From the NCBI GenBank assembly GCA_014281115.1, contig JACONQ010000005.1:2852001-2916000 (forward strand): 64,000 nucleotides of DNA, in the 5' to 3' direction. Within the stretch, counting starts at the first letter, position 1. Each line of letters begins with the position of its first letter. The notes beneath the pieces were generated by a model. It saw only the letters and a list, made by a program, of their open reading frames with translations, made no database searches and was not told the DNA's origin. Position numbers and translations under genes: made by a program. Below are positions 1-10,588 of the stretch, piece by piece. The DNA is from Laburnicola sp. R22_1. Its lineage: Eukaryota; Ascomycota; Dothideomycetes; Pleosporales; Didymosphaeriaceae.

Positions 1-249
1 GACGGCGTCAAACTACCGATTGCCTGTTGGAGTAACTTTGCGACCGCACGAGAGCGAACAATCGGCCTTGTATTTTCTCACACATGTCTTTGTAAAGGCT
101 TGGAAATTCAGGTCGCTAGGCTAAAGACACAGCGTACGTCTGGTGGATTAAACACGACGTAGTACAAATACAGACAATGATCGCCGATATCTTTGCCCCG
201 GCTGACCACCGTATACCTCACTGTCGGTAACCCCCGTCTGACAACCATC
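1..249. other. Upstream flank of the secreted-protein gene
   Basis: I see no coding signal here. The segment presumably holds the promoter and 5' leader of the gene that starts at 250. No clear TATA box or repeat was recognised. Confidence 0.4.
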
Positions 250-2233
250 ATGGGCGCCTTCCGCCTATCGGTTCTTCCGTTACTCCTAGCATCCAAAGCT
301 CTCTCCATCGACTTTCCCTCGGTACCAATATGGCCTACTGGACGTTGTACGGACCCTTCTCTGACTATTCCTTCATGGACAATTAAAGACTACAAAGTCG
401 TAAAGGGAACAGCGACCTTTCAAGTCGTGAATCGCGCTTCTGCGTCTACAGATTGCTGCGCTTTCGTTACCTGCTCACCTGGTAAAGAGGCGTGTGCAGG
501 GTCTGCTGGCAGTAATGAGATGAGAGTGACCTGGAAGGAGGGACAAGATGGGAAGAAAGTGATCAATGTTGATGAACTTTGGTATTGTGCTGACGAGGGT
601 GATAAGTATGTCGACTTCTTCAAGTTTGAAAAGGTTGGGAGAGCGTAGCTGATTTTCTTTTCAGGACAATATTCAGAGGGTCCGGAAGTACGATTATTAC
701 TTCGTGCGAGGGCGAAGATTGTGTCTCTCCTATCACCTACCTCGCCCAAGGTAGTTTGACTCTGCCTGTACCCCTCAAGCCGGCACAGCCATCACCACCA
801 CCCGGCTATGATGCTCCCACCTGTGCCAGTGTTGGTCAAGATCAGTGGTCGATCACTGGTGGTACGTATTGCACTATTCTCGCAATCCTCAAAATCTTTG
901 GCGGTGGCTGATCCACCCTTCTAGTCGAGTACAAAAATATAACCAGGGGTCAGTGCAAACATTGGTACATGCTCGATCAGGTCTGTATCGATGGTGATTT
1001 CGTCTCCAAAGGCCAGTACCTTAGTCTGGAAATAACGAACAATGCCATTTCGCACACAGTGAACTGTAGCTACATGCCCTCGTACAACAATTACGATATA
1101 CCTACCCCTTTGCGCTGCAAGGGTGGCGAGTTCAATGAGATCACACTCGATGTCTCCTGGTCTGGAGCAGCCCCCAACTTCAATCTGAAAGTGGAACAAT
1201 TGTGGTATTGTCTCGAGAATCCACTGAAAAACGTCAGACCGTAAGTATAATTATTAGTTTAAACTCGGCCGTGTCATATTCGTTCGCGTGCTTACAAGGG
1301 AAATAGGAGCGCCATTCTAGCATCAGGCAGCACATCTATACCGCTAAAGTGCTCATCGATGCTTGGAATCACTGGGTCATCAGACGACATTATCACGACG
1401 TGCACCGACCCATCATCGGGCTATACCATCAACGGATCGCAAGACGCCAAACAGACTCTGCCCCCGTACTCTCTCATTACAGCATACCCCGTACACGGTG
1501 GCTGCACTTTTGATAGCATCATCAATCCCACGTTTTACTACCGCGGCATGCGGTTTGAAACAAACACCTATTCATCGGACGATCCAGACAGCGCCACACT
1601 CAAAAGCTTCTCTGCTGGCCTTACGGGGCCAGGATTCAAAGACTTCTTTTTCTACCAGAATAAAGCAATTTCGGGCCAAGGAGTTGATACCATGTAAGTG
1701 AAGATATGAGTTGTTCATGACGATTGATTAGAGTGGGCGCTGATGCAACTCAGGTACACATGCGCAGTATATTACGATGGCAAGCCGAAAGACCAGCACT
1801 GGAACTGCACGTACGCATTTAATCCGCACACTAAAGTCATTACACAGGAGAAGACCTGGCCGTGCAGCGATAAGAATCCAAGTCAACCGTAAATACCCAA
1901 CAGATGCCTCCACTTGTTCACCAACTGATTAGTAACAGTCTCTATTTCACCGGTAGCGGCTCCTTCGATTGGGGTGTTGACCCTTACTTTCAATGCACCA
2001 AGCCTAATACTCCCAACACGTCAATTAGTTGCTACTGGCACGATGATTTGGCGACTCTACAGCCTGGTATTCCTTACGATATTGAGAAAGTTAGGGCGAG
2101 TTTGGTTAATGTTCTGCCACCAGACTACGGACAGCCAGGCGCGTTGAGTAGAGGAAAGATTTCAGATGCTGGGTTTGCCCTTGATACCATTAGACTCAAA
2201 GGAGAGTGGCATTTGGCTAGCGAAAGGGCTTGA
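250..2233 (+). CDS. Secreted protein made of three related cysteine-containing modules, six exons
   Basis: Exons 250-605, 665-861, 925-1240, 1307-1693, 1754-1888 and 1939-2233 join in frame to 561 residues; donors are GTATGT, GTACGT, GTAAGT, GTAAGT and GTAAAT. The ATG at 250 is chosen because it opens a hydrophobic signal peptide (about residues 1-19, MGAFRLSVLPLLLASKALS). Three modules follow. Each contains a WYC or WPC motif (LWYC, LWYC, TWPC), then 10-20 residues later an SGS motif (RGSGS, ASGS, TGSGS) and a further cysteine. In all three modules a phase-2 intron lies between the WYC/WPC motif and the SGS motif. A Pro-rich linker (PAQPSPPPG) separates modules 1 and 2. Family not recognised. 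Extracellular location is inferred from the signal peptide. No catalytic motif was seen, so no function is proposed. The exon model is firm because every junction keeps frame and motif order. Confidence 0.8.
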
Positions 2234-2345
2234 AAGACAGGGGAATGGTAACTGGCCTTATGCTTACGTAGTCCAGCTAAGAGTTATCATAATAAGTTCT
2301 GAAACAAAAATAGAGCGTGGAAGGCATGATTCGTGAGCTTTGGTT

Positions 2346-3720
2346 CTATACTGTATTTTTCGACTTTTTCGAAAGCGGCACAGTTTTCACATTTCCCCCT
2401 GCTCTGATTAGGACAGCTTTTCCAACCCCGAAGCGAGCCTGCTCGGTGCTTATCCTCTCGTCCCATGGGTCATGCAAGTCAATGGAATGCATGGGCTTGT
2501 TACTTCGTGTCGTCGTCACAATGGAGGTAAGCTCTACCACACTCTCGGTATCCCCTGTTCCCTGTATTCTTGGATAATATTGCCATGATTTGGTAGTGCC
2601 ATATTGAGACATCTTGCCCCGTACGCCCGAGACTATCTTGCGTAAGAGTGGACGCAGGATGGCGGCTGAGGCTGCGATGATGCCAGTTCCGGGCTCGGCT
2701 GTAGCCCAAATTGTGGCCTTTACTGTATCAGCTGAAAGCAGTCAGTGACTTGTGATGAGTACGAAAAGCTCATAGGGACGTACGAGATACAGAACCCCTG
2801 ATCAAGAGACCTTTCAGGTACACCATGCGTAAAACACTGGACACAGATCCTATGGCAGAGAACCCCATGACGATGCTGACCGAGATCTTCGACCGGCGAT
2901 CCATATCACTGTCGAGGAGAATTACAATGGGAATGAGTGTGAAGGTCCAATCAGCAACAATATTTATAATGCCATAGATGTATCCGGTGCTCAAGACGAA
3001 CCCAACAGGAGCGCATTGTCTTGACCGGATACCCAGGATGCTGTCCGTCAGTTTGGCTGGATTCCCGCACACAAAGACTGTGGCAAAGAAGTAAAAGACA
3101 CCGTAGAGAGCAGATACGACGAGAACAATTTTGAAAAGTCGTGTTTGCCAGGGCTCAGTGAGGAGTCGAAGGAAGAAGAGCCCAAGGGATATCTTTAAGA
3201 AGGTCGTTGTGAGTATGTAGAAGACTTGACTCAGTTTAACATACTATACCGTCAGTAGCTGATCGATCTGCATTGTGATAGATCCGACTTACGACGAGAG
3301 TTTGGATTAATCCTGTCTTAGAGATCTGCTGTTTGGCCCCATTGACCGTCAGGACCAGCAAAAAGGCGCAGTAACAAGTAAAGAGGCACTTATAGATATT
3401 AGCGGAAGTATTCGAGGTATGTTTTTTTTGCGACTAAGAGGTTTCTAATAAAAAGATTACAATAATAGCAGTTATCCCTCCTGCTGTTGTGGACACAGAA
3501 AAGCGTTTCAAGGTGTTAACAAAAAGAGGTGAATTCGAGGTATAAAGCACCGACGTACAAGGGTCATAACCATTGTAGCATCATCCCATCCTGGGGATTT
3601 GGTAATACCCAAGCGTACCCATACTCGTAGAGTGACGGTGGTCCATGACAAGAAGAGGAGCACAACAATTAAGACAAATGTAATTTTCCCTAACAAAATT
3701 AGGTCTTCTGACTGAGCCAT
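2346..3720 (-). CDS. Fungal rhodopsin-like integral membrane protein (PTH11-like family)
   Basis: Exons 3720-3559, 3388-3293, 3243-2784 and 2731-2346 join to 367 residues. The protein begins MAQSEDL and has seven likely membrane segments. Family hallmarks seen in order: LRVWVR and SPGWDD after the first helix; QVFYILTTTFLKISLGLFFLRL in the middle of the protein; a CGNP loop with a second Cys (RSRQC); NIVADWTFTLIPI; MDRRSKI; and ATAEPGTGIIAASAAILRPLL just before the cytoplasmic tail. These match the fungal-specific rhodopsin-like membrane domain (Fung_rhodopsin), whose members are often candidate receptors at the plasma membrane; ligand and function are unknown. The first intron is long (170 bp) and contains a possible alternative small exon near 3485, but direct joining of MVMTL to CLFTCYCAF gives the expected spacing. 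The other introns are 49 and 52 bp. The frame is intact throughout. Confidence 0.82.
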
Positions 3721-4356
3721 CTTTTGCTGATTGGAATGTAGAGATTGCGCAAGGGCAACCTGGAGGTGAACCGGGATGGCTCCTACTACAAAGCATGGGA
3801 CGCTTGCGATGTCATATATAAGTCCTTCCGAGGAACGAAGCTTGCCAGACTCCTGGGAGGCTGCTGTATGACCACTCCCTGTAAATTGTAGAACACGTCC
3901 CGAACCCTATTAGCTTCACGGTGCGGTCTCCTCGCATGCCATTGGATACTTTGGTGTTTGGAAACTTCCCAATGCGTAAGTTCAAACGGACATCGTTTAA
4001 CGATGTACATGAGGTTGAATCATGGTCCGGCATGGCTGGTTTGCATGCTGTGTACCAGCTACACTGACAGGTGTACGGCTCGAATTGGGAAACGGTCGTG
4101 ACACTGCGCTGCTGGTGGTGGTGGGTTTCCTGTCAGAGGGAGGAAGATTATCCAAGTATACCGAAAGGACAACTTTGCGCGTGATCTTCTTTGATCCCAA
4201 CTACATGCCGGCTACATCAAGGCCAAGCTCGTAAAAAGACAACATGCTGATCGACACCATATTAACTATACTCAATATCACCATATTAGCATGAAGTTAT
4301 TCCATCGGGAATTGAAAGTGAAGAGAGAGTTCTCAAGACGCGGCCAGAGCGAATCA
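3721..4356. other. Intergenic stretch without a convincing gene
   Basis: Short open frames on both strands (60-75 codons) lack domain motifs and overlap each other as mirror frames. It probably contains the promoter of the membrane-protein gene that starts at 3720 and the 3' flank of the fragment at 4357. Confidence 0.35.
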
Positions 4357-4700
4357 TTACTCCGAATCCAGCGGCGTACCAAATGGTGCGATGATCTGAG
4401 GGCGCTCATGTTTCGGCATCGTTGCTAGAACCGCTGGTACAAGGTTTTGCAGATCCTTAGCGATGTTCGGACCGCGGTGCTCCCCTGTTTCAAATATGGT
4501 CAGTCGATGTTCATGCGAGACAAGACTAGAGCCGATGGATTAGGTGACCGAAGTTGATGTTGGTTAGGACGATGAAGTCAGCCAAGGCCCCATTATTCTC
4601 CAGGGCTGATAACAGATCACGTGCCGAGCTGTTTTCGCCGAGGCGCTAAATTTCGCTCGAGTTTTCAGGCGCCCGCACTCACTCTTCATTTCGCCTCCCA
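4357..4700 (-). pseudogene. Unidentified gene fragment with spliced C-terminal exons
   Basis: On the minus strand 4645-4549 and 4484-4357 join in frame across a 64-bp intron. The donor is GTCACC and the acceptor GAAACAG. The product segment is protein-like, with RLGENSSARDLL, GALADFIVLTNINFG, then EHRGPNIAKDL and ending IIAPFGTPLDSE at a TAA. An upstream piece near 4683-4700 reads GNVGGEMK but does not splice cleanly in phase, and no start codon or 5' exons could be traced. I do not recognise the family. It may be the surviving 3' end of a disrupted gene, or the end of a real gene whose earlier exons are hard to see. Confidence 0.35.
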
Positions 4701-5630
4701 CATTGCCTGCAAGACTCCGCTGGTGATGCGTCCAGTACGCGGTCGACCGAATTTGGATTTATAATTCACATTTATACTGCATTCGGTCTTCAGCACTGCG
4801 ATCGCGCATGGTGTGTTCGCCGCAGAGTACTATCGCCCTCCCCAACGAACCTACCTTAATTGTGCTCCCACGGAGCATAACAACATAGGCAAAGAACAAC
4901 ATGTCCTTTCGTGTGTGCATCCACTGGGAATCGAAGGATGGCCGCCCTCCAGTAGTCCGTCCTCAGCCTGGGCTATGTCGTATAAACAAAGAACAGCATC
5001 ACGTACTTGAGCAGGTAAACCTTCAAGCAGAAGACGAAGCTCCAACGTCCGAACCAGCAAGTACGTGGATATCTTTACTATCCCCGCCCCTTCTATGATT
5101 ATATCAAGTAACACAGACCTGTACGGACGTTTAAATAACGGATGTCGACGCACACTTTTGGAGACCTTATGAGTTGGAACTATACCACTCGATTCTAGTT
5201 GCTTAATAGCAATATGCCAGAAGCTGACATTCTTCGAGCAGATATCAAATGCGCTGACAACTGCGTAACCGAACCTTCGGCGATGGCCATCGAAGCCACG
5301 GCTTCGCATCAAAGAACATGCCTACTCGGACTTCGCCATTTCATTGTTCATCGTCCTTGGTCAGGGCCCAGGTTAACGGTTCTGTTTCGTGTTGGCATTG
5401 TACCATGCGACCTACTTCATTGTTCAATCCTAAATATACTGTCCACATTATTCATGATGGCTGTTTTTACACAAAGACTCTTAACGTGGACGTTGTGAGC
5501 TAACATATGTCTACGTTGTGTGAAAGCCACTGGGCTATAAGTTCTCGTTCGTTTTCTCCTCTATCTATCTCATACAACCCCAACCAACAGATTATCACCA
5601 ATCATCACTCCTCATCAATACTCATTGACC
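4701..5630. other. Intergenic region and leader of the large low-complexity gene
   Basis: A 153-codon minus frame (5312-4851) and two plus frames have no recognisable motif and are judged chance. The last 100 bases before 5631 are rich in C, A and T (for example TCTATCTATCTCATAC), as is usual for a fungal 5' leader. Confidence 0.35.
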
Positions 5631-8600
5631 ATGTCCAACCGTTCTCAACAGAATTCCTCTGGATCGCAGGCATCCCCGGTTCGACGCTCTAGTAGGTCTT
5701 CCGGTAAGAGCGCCGTTGTCGGTTTGCCACAGGCTAGCCGATCAAGCTCTCGTCGCCTTAGCGATCGCAACCAGCCCGCGGATGGAGAACCTATGAATTT
5801 CGATGGAGCTCCCATGGAGCTACAATATGATGACATGTGGACAAATTTCTTGAAGGAATACGAGCCTGGCAACCAGACGTTGGACAACCAATCCTTGTTC
5901 GAACCCGAAGTCCAGCCTCCGCCCATGTCGGCTGGTGGACCTCCCGCATTCCCACAACAGCCCCAGGGCTCTAAGCGTATGAATCACGACTTTAGCGCTC
6001 TTCCGCAGGAGGCTCGTACCTCAATTAGTAGTTTCCTGCAACGTGGTCTTGCGGCGCCAGGCACTCCTCACGGCATGAATTTCCCGTACCTCAACCAACA
6101 GATGGGTCAAGAGGCGGGTGAGCGGCAACAGATGGGTCAACAGGCGGGTGAGCGGACAATTAATGTTCAAATCACGGTGACTCCTGACGGTCAGATTCAC
6201 TGGCCGACTCAGATGACGTCTCCGCTGACGCCGATGGATGGGAAGCGCACCTCTGTGCAAAAGTCGCCGAAGAACTCTTCTCCGGGTGGAAAGCGTCAAC
6301 AGAGCTTGCCACCTCTGCAGATGACCTTTGGAAATGGAGGACCGTTGGACCAGGATCCATTCGCTGAGTTCCTCAATAATCAAGGCTTCAATGACCACTT
6401 CGCGTACCCCGATCCGACTGTTGACCCAACTATTCTTAATGGGCCATATTTGCCCCATGCGAATCAGTATGCTTACAACAACAACTACAACGAGAATTAC
6501 CAACAAATCGCTCCTTCACCCGGCATTGGATCAAACAAGCGCCGCCGTTCTCAGGATGCCGACGACAATGCGTCTCGCAAGAAAGTTCGTACTATTAGTA
6601 GTGAGTCCACCTATAGTACTCAGCGCTCTCGTAGCTCTCGCAGCGTATCCCAATCCGGACATGAGACCTCTCCGGGTGGCAAGGAGACAGCCCGGGACAA
6701 GAAGCGTCGCTCTGTGTTCGTAAATACTTTCTCGCTCGAGCAACCGAAGATCGATCCTGATCAACCTCATGTTCGGATCAACAAGACTACCGTCGGCAAG
6801 ACCACACGTACGGGCAAGATCAACAACTATAAACCGGCAGATTTCTATACTTATACGGATCATCCAGTCGGTACTTGGCATAGTAAGAACTATGAGTTCA
6901 AGTATAGTACAACGCACCCAACGGCCGATATGCCAGCATCAACTGGTCAATGGGCTCAGTCCGTCATGCCCGCTAGTCAGATCAAGGAGTTCATCTTGCA
7001 GTATCCCGAGGATATGAAGGCGCATCCGAAGAAGAAGCTGACACTGTACATTCAGCGGTGTCCTACCGACTCGGTGCGTCGCTACAATTCCGCTACTTGG
7101 CCTAAGTGCCGCTTCGAGGAGTGTCCCACCTATCCTCACGGCGCCAAAGGCACGATCATGCACGGACACTATCGGGTCGCTTTCGACGAGCGCCCTGATG
7201 AGGATTACGACCCATTCCATGCTTCTGCTGGGTATGCGCATCTCTACTGTATGGAGCGCTTCCTAGACTTCGAGTACATCTGTCGTAAAGCCCATGTTCA
7301 AGTCGACACGCGTGAGCTCCTGCGGGAGCCTCGACAGAAGTTTAGCGGCACTCTACATGGAGCCCCGGAGGCTGCCATGGCCAAGGACTTTATTGAGGCT
7401 GCTCGGCGTTCAAAGGCGCGCGGCGATCGTCACGGTGTGCGTAGGCTGGAGGAGTTCAAAAACTACCCTGTTCACAAGGACGGCGTGGAGAAGCACTATC
7501 CGAACACGCTATGCTACAACATGACTGCCTGTAAAGAGGCTTCTCGTCCTCCGGCTCAGATGAAGCAATTCGAGGGCCGCGGCCTTGGACCTACCCATAT
7601 CGTTGTTCATCGCGGTGATATTGGGCTCGTCGCTGAGGCCATCCTTCGGTCGAAGGCGCGTGCCAAGGGCAAGAAGCGGGCTGCTAATGGTAAGAAGCGC
7701 AAGGCCAATGAGTTCGAAGAGGATCTCTTGGACGACAACGATCCCTACGATAGTGAATCGTCGTTTTGTGTCAAGGTGCGTGAGCAAATCAAGCGCGCAG
7801 CGGACTTGATCTCTCCGATGCAGGCTCGCAAGAAGGGTAGACGCTCTAGCCCCTCTCCCTATCATCGTCGATCACGCCCCTCCCCGGTGCGTCAATTTGA
7901 GGACGAAGAGGATAGCGATGGAGATAGCGATCCTGAGTATGATGCTCGAAAGTACGAAGCTAGGTATAGGGGTCCGAGCAACGCTGGGCCCACGCGCCGT
8001 AGCAAGCGTCTCAAGAACTCGCACCAGCAACCGGACTACCGCGATGATGATGCCGTGGATGGTAATCAACGGCAGCATCCGTCCCACCAGCAGTCCGGGT
8101 ACAACAATGGCTACTCGGGCTACGGTGACAACTTCGCAGACGAGCGTCCACAACACCACCATTCTAACCAGGTCCCTTACCAAGGCTACGCTCGCGCCGC
8201 GTCCTATGCTCCACAGCAGCAATATACGCAGGCTCCTCAACAGCAGCAATATATGCCAGCTCCTCAACAGCAGCAACCTATGCAAGCGCAATCCCCCCAA
8301 CAGGCACAGCAAGGCTCTCTTGCCTATCGCCGTGGATCCCAATTCATAGATACCAACTTCGAGACCTTTGACTTCGACGCCGTGTTCAACGACGAGCTTC
8401 GCCGCCGCTTCTCGAGCCTGAGCTCCGTCCGCTCGAGCATCATGCGCTCGCCCCATTCACGCACGGCCTCAGCCAACCAGCGCCACGCCTCTTTCAACAT
8501 GCAGCCCGTGAGCCACGAGAAGACGTTCAACACGGGTGCGCCGCCGCACAACGTGCAGCCTCGCATGCTCAAGGAGCTCCTCGAGGACGATCCGAAGAAG

Positions 8601-8681
8601 CGTCGCGCCTCCAACCATAGTGGCGGTGATCAGTCGCGGAAGTTGCGCTCTGGGCGCTCTTTGGCTAGCATCGAGGAGTAA
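5631..8681 (+). CDS. Large hypothetical protein with a conserved Cys-containing core and Gln-rich tail
   Basis: A single uninterrupted exon encodes 1,017 residues. The first true ATG is at 5631 (MSNRSQQ); the frame opens six bases earlier only through a TTG. Residues 1-390 are Ser/Gln/Pro-rich and include a tandem QMGQ-AGER duplication (DNA 6097-6156). The likely folded core spans about residues 395-675. It has ordered Cys/His positions: an IQRCP motif, KCRFEECP, HGHYRVAFDE, DPFHASAGYAHLYC, YIC and TLCYNMTAC. It is followed by a basic block (KGKKRAANGKKRKANEF) that looks like a nuclear localisation signal. The tail has acidic-basic patches, a QQQ-rich stretch near DNA 8210-8310, and ends KLRSGRSLASIEE. 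I do not recognise a named family. The Cys pattern and NLS make a nuclear, possibly zinc-binding protein plausible, as inference only. No stop codons or RIP damage are seen despite the nearby transposons. Confidence 0.8.
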   Translation: MSNRSQQNSSGSQASPVRRSSRSSGKSAVVGLPQASRSSSRRLSDRNQPADGEPMNFDGAPMELQYDDMWTNFLKEYEPGNQTLDNQSLFEPEVQPPPMSAGGPPAFPQQPQGSKRMNHDFSALPQEARTSISSFLQRGLAAPGTPHGMNFPYLNQQMGQEAGERQQMGQQAGERTINVQITVTPDGQIHWPTQMTSPLTPMDGKRTSVQKSPKNSSPGGKRQQSLPPLQMTFGNGGPLDQDPFAEFLNNQGFNDHFAYPDPTVDPTILNGPYLPHANQYAYNNNYNENYQQIAPSPGIGSNKRRRSQDADDNASRKKVRTISSESTYSTQRSRSSRSVSQSGHETSPGGKETARDKKRRSVFVNTFSLEQPKIDPDQPHVRINKTTVGKTTRTGKINNYKPADFYTYTDHPVGTWHSKNYEFKYSTTHPTADMPASTGQWAQSVMPASQIKEFILQYPEDMKAHPKKKLTLYIQRCPTDSVRRYNSATWPKCRFEECPTYPHGAKGTIMHGHYRVAFDERPDEDYDPFHASAGYAHLYCMERFLDFEYICRKAHVQVDTRELLREPRQKFSGTLHGAPEAAMAKDFIEAARRSKARGDRHGVRRLEEFKNYPVHKDGVEKHYPNTLCYNMTACKEASRPPAQMKQFEGRGLGPTHIVVHRGDIGLVAEAILRSKARAKGKKRAANGKKRKANEFEEDLLDDNDPYDSESSFCVKVREQIKRAADLISPMQARKKGRRSSPSPYHRRSRPSPVRQFEDEEDSDGDSDPEYDARKYEARYRGPSNAGPTRRSKRLKNSHQQPDYRDDDAVDGNQRQHPSHQQSGYNNGYSGYGDNFADERPQHHHSNQVPYQGYARAASYAPQQQYTQAPQQQQYMPAPQQQQPMQAQSPQQAQQGSLAYRRGSQFIDTNFETFDFDAVFNDELRRRFSSLSSVRSSIMRSPHSRTASANQRHASFNMQPVSHEKTFNTGAPPHNVQPRMLKELLEDDPKKRRASNHSGGDQSRKLRSGRSLASIEE

Positions 8682-9308
8682 AGAAGGTGGCTTTTGTGGC
8701 GGCAGGGGTGGAAGAATGGAAACTTCCATGACAAAGTTGAGTGGCTGCTATGTGGCGTAAAGCTCCTTTGTTTTGTCGATCTAGATTCCATGCCCGAATA
8801 TGTCTTTGTTGTTCTACCTTCGCGGGTCGGTCATGGTCAGTTAATTACGCACCCCCCTCATCAGTTTGACAGTTACGCAGTACGGTCTCCCTTACATTAT
8901 CATAGAAATTCAATTACCTTAGGAAAACAAAATTAATTCACCCCATCGTGATAGTGATAAATCTAAACAAACCTTATCTATCCATCTAGTCTCCAGTCTA
9001 ACATCATTTCTAATGCATGCGAATAAGATGAGATGAGAGTGATTTAGCAAGGCCTCGTCAGCAGAAGAAATGTGAAATGTGAAATGTGAAATGTCATACA
9101 ACATCACCAGCACAGTCAAACCGCCACTTCGATCTTCTAAAATATAATGCCACAAGCCCTTGTCACAAACCAACGCTCACCGAAACGTCACTCATGATAA
9201 ATCTTCAAACACACTGATGTCCATCCCTACGTGAAGAGACGCACCCTATCGCGAGACAGTTTTACAATTTAGACCTTTAGAATCTCCTATTTATAAGTCT
9301 ATAACGTA
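8682..9308. other. 3' flank and AT-rich spacer before the transposon block
   Basis: No gene seen. It contains a short tandem repeat of GTGAAAT (about 9066-9094) and grades into AT-rich sequence next to TE1. Confidence 0.4.
9066..9094. repeat. Short tandem repeat (GTGAAAT)n
   Basis: About three and a half consecutive copies of the 7-bp unit are visible. It is probably a simple sequence repeat with no specific role. Confidence 0.7.
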
Positions 9309-10588
9309 CTTTGCACTCGAGTCGGACACTCCATCGAGTCGGACACTTTGCCAAGACCCCACCAAAACGTACTATCAGCAATAGTATAACGCGATGCCTC
9401 AACCACACAATAAACTACTAGCGTTAAAAGAAGCGCGTATACAGCTTGCGATCTAGGCTATTAAACAAGACGCGACACTCTCTTAGCAACGCGCTACAGC
9501 TATCTACAACGTCTCTCAAAGTACACTTAGCGACTAACGCGCTGGAAAGACGTTTAGACGCAACTACGCACCCAACAAAATAAGACTTACTATAAGAGAG
9601 GAGCAGGCGATTGTGGAGCATATACTCGACCTAGACGCGCGAGGATTTCCGCCTCGGCTCAATGCTATAAAAGATATGGCTGATTCTTTACTAGCTGCAC
9701 GCCACTATAAGCCAATTGGCCAGAGGTGGCCTTATGACCTTATTAAGCGCCAGCTAGAGCTTAAAGTTAAGTTTAATCGAAAGTACGACTACAAGAGAGC
9801 TCTCTAGGAGGATCCTAAGGTGATACAAGACTAGTTCCGGCTTGTGGAGAACATAAAGGCCAAACATAGTATCCTAGACAAGAACACCTACAATTTTAAT
9901 AAAGCAGGCTTTATAATAGGCATAATATTAACTAAAGCAATAGTTATAGGCTCTAAGCGTTAAGGACAGCCAAAGCAGGTGCAGCAGGGCAATAGGAAGT
10001 AGACAACAGTCATCCAAGGCATTAATGCGATAGGGTGGTAGATCCCACCCTTTATTATCTTTAGGGGCAAGCACTACCTCTCCGCCTAGTATAAGGAGAA
10101 GGATCTACCTTATAATTAGGTTATTGCAGTCTCTAAGAACGGCTGGACAACAAATAAGTTTAGTCTATAGTGGCTAAAGCACTTTGATAAGCATACAAAG
10201 AGGCGTGTTATTAGCACAACACGTTTGCTCATTCTTAACAGCTATAAGAGTTACAACTTGTTCGAATTCAAACAGTATTATAAGAAGAGCAATATTGTTA
10301 CTCTCTATATGCCCTCGCATTTGTCGCACCTCTTGCAGCCACTTAATGTGGGCTGTTTCGCGCCTTTAAAAAAGGCGTATGGGCGCCAAGCTGAGGATTT
10401 AATACGCAACCACATCACGCACATCACTAAAATCGAGTTCCTGCCTTGCTTTATTGCTGCTTTCAAGGCTTCGTTTACTAAAAGTAATATTAAAGGAGGC
10501 TTTCAAGGTGCTGGCCTAGTGCCCCACAACCTAGAATCTGTAATATCGCAGCTTGACGTCCGCCTGCGTACGCCTCCACTTTGTACTA
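9309..10588 (+). mobile_element. TE1: decayed Fot1/pogo-type DNA transposon, 5' portion
   Basis: The element appears to start after the TA at 9307-9308. Its terminal region carries two copies of CGAGTCGGACACT starting at 9318 and 9335, 17 bp apart. A damaged transposase follows. Its 3' end is not visible as a unit because other elements are inserted from 10589 on. Direct continuation of host sequence can be traced as CCGG (12716-12719), TTCGCGA (14512-14518) and the sequence from 20929. No matching right-hand terminal repeat was found in the window. Confidence 0.72.
9394..10588 (+). pseudogene. RIP-degraded pogo-family transposase of TE1
   Basis: From the ATG at 9394 one frame keeps recognisable pogo transposase sequence throughout. 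It includes the CENP-B-type helix-turn-helix region (VEHILDLDARGFPPRL, MADSLL, IGQRW) and the DDE domain (INAIGW, LLILNSYKSYN, MPSHLSHLLQPLNVGCFAPLKKAYG). It is interrupted by about a dozen TAG/TAA codons that sit where Trp or Gln would be expected. In the second catalytic block the usual LLILDGH reads LLILNSY: Asp to Asn, Gly to Ser and His to Tyr, all single G-to-A or C-to-T changes. This is the expected footprint of RIP. The product cannot be functional. Confidence 0.85.

Noticed and set aside
4851..5312. 153-codon minus frame before the large low-complexity gene
   Set aside because: No domain and strong overlap with plus frames of equal quality.
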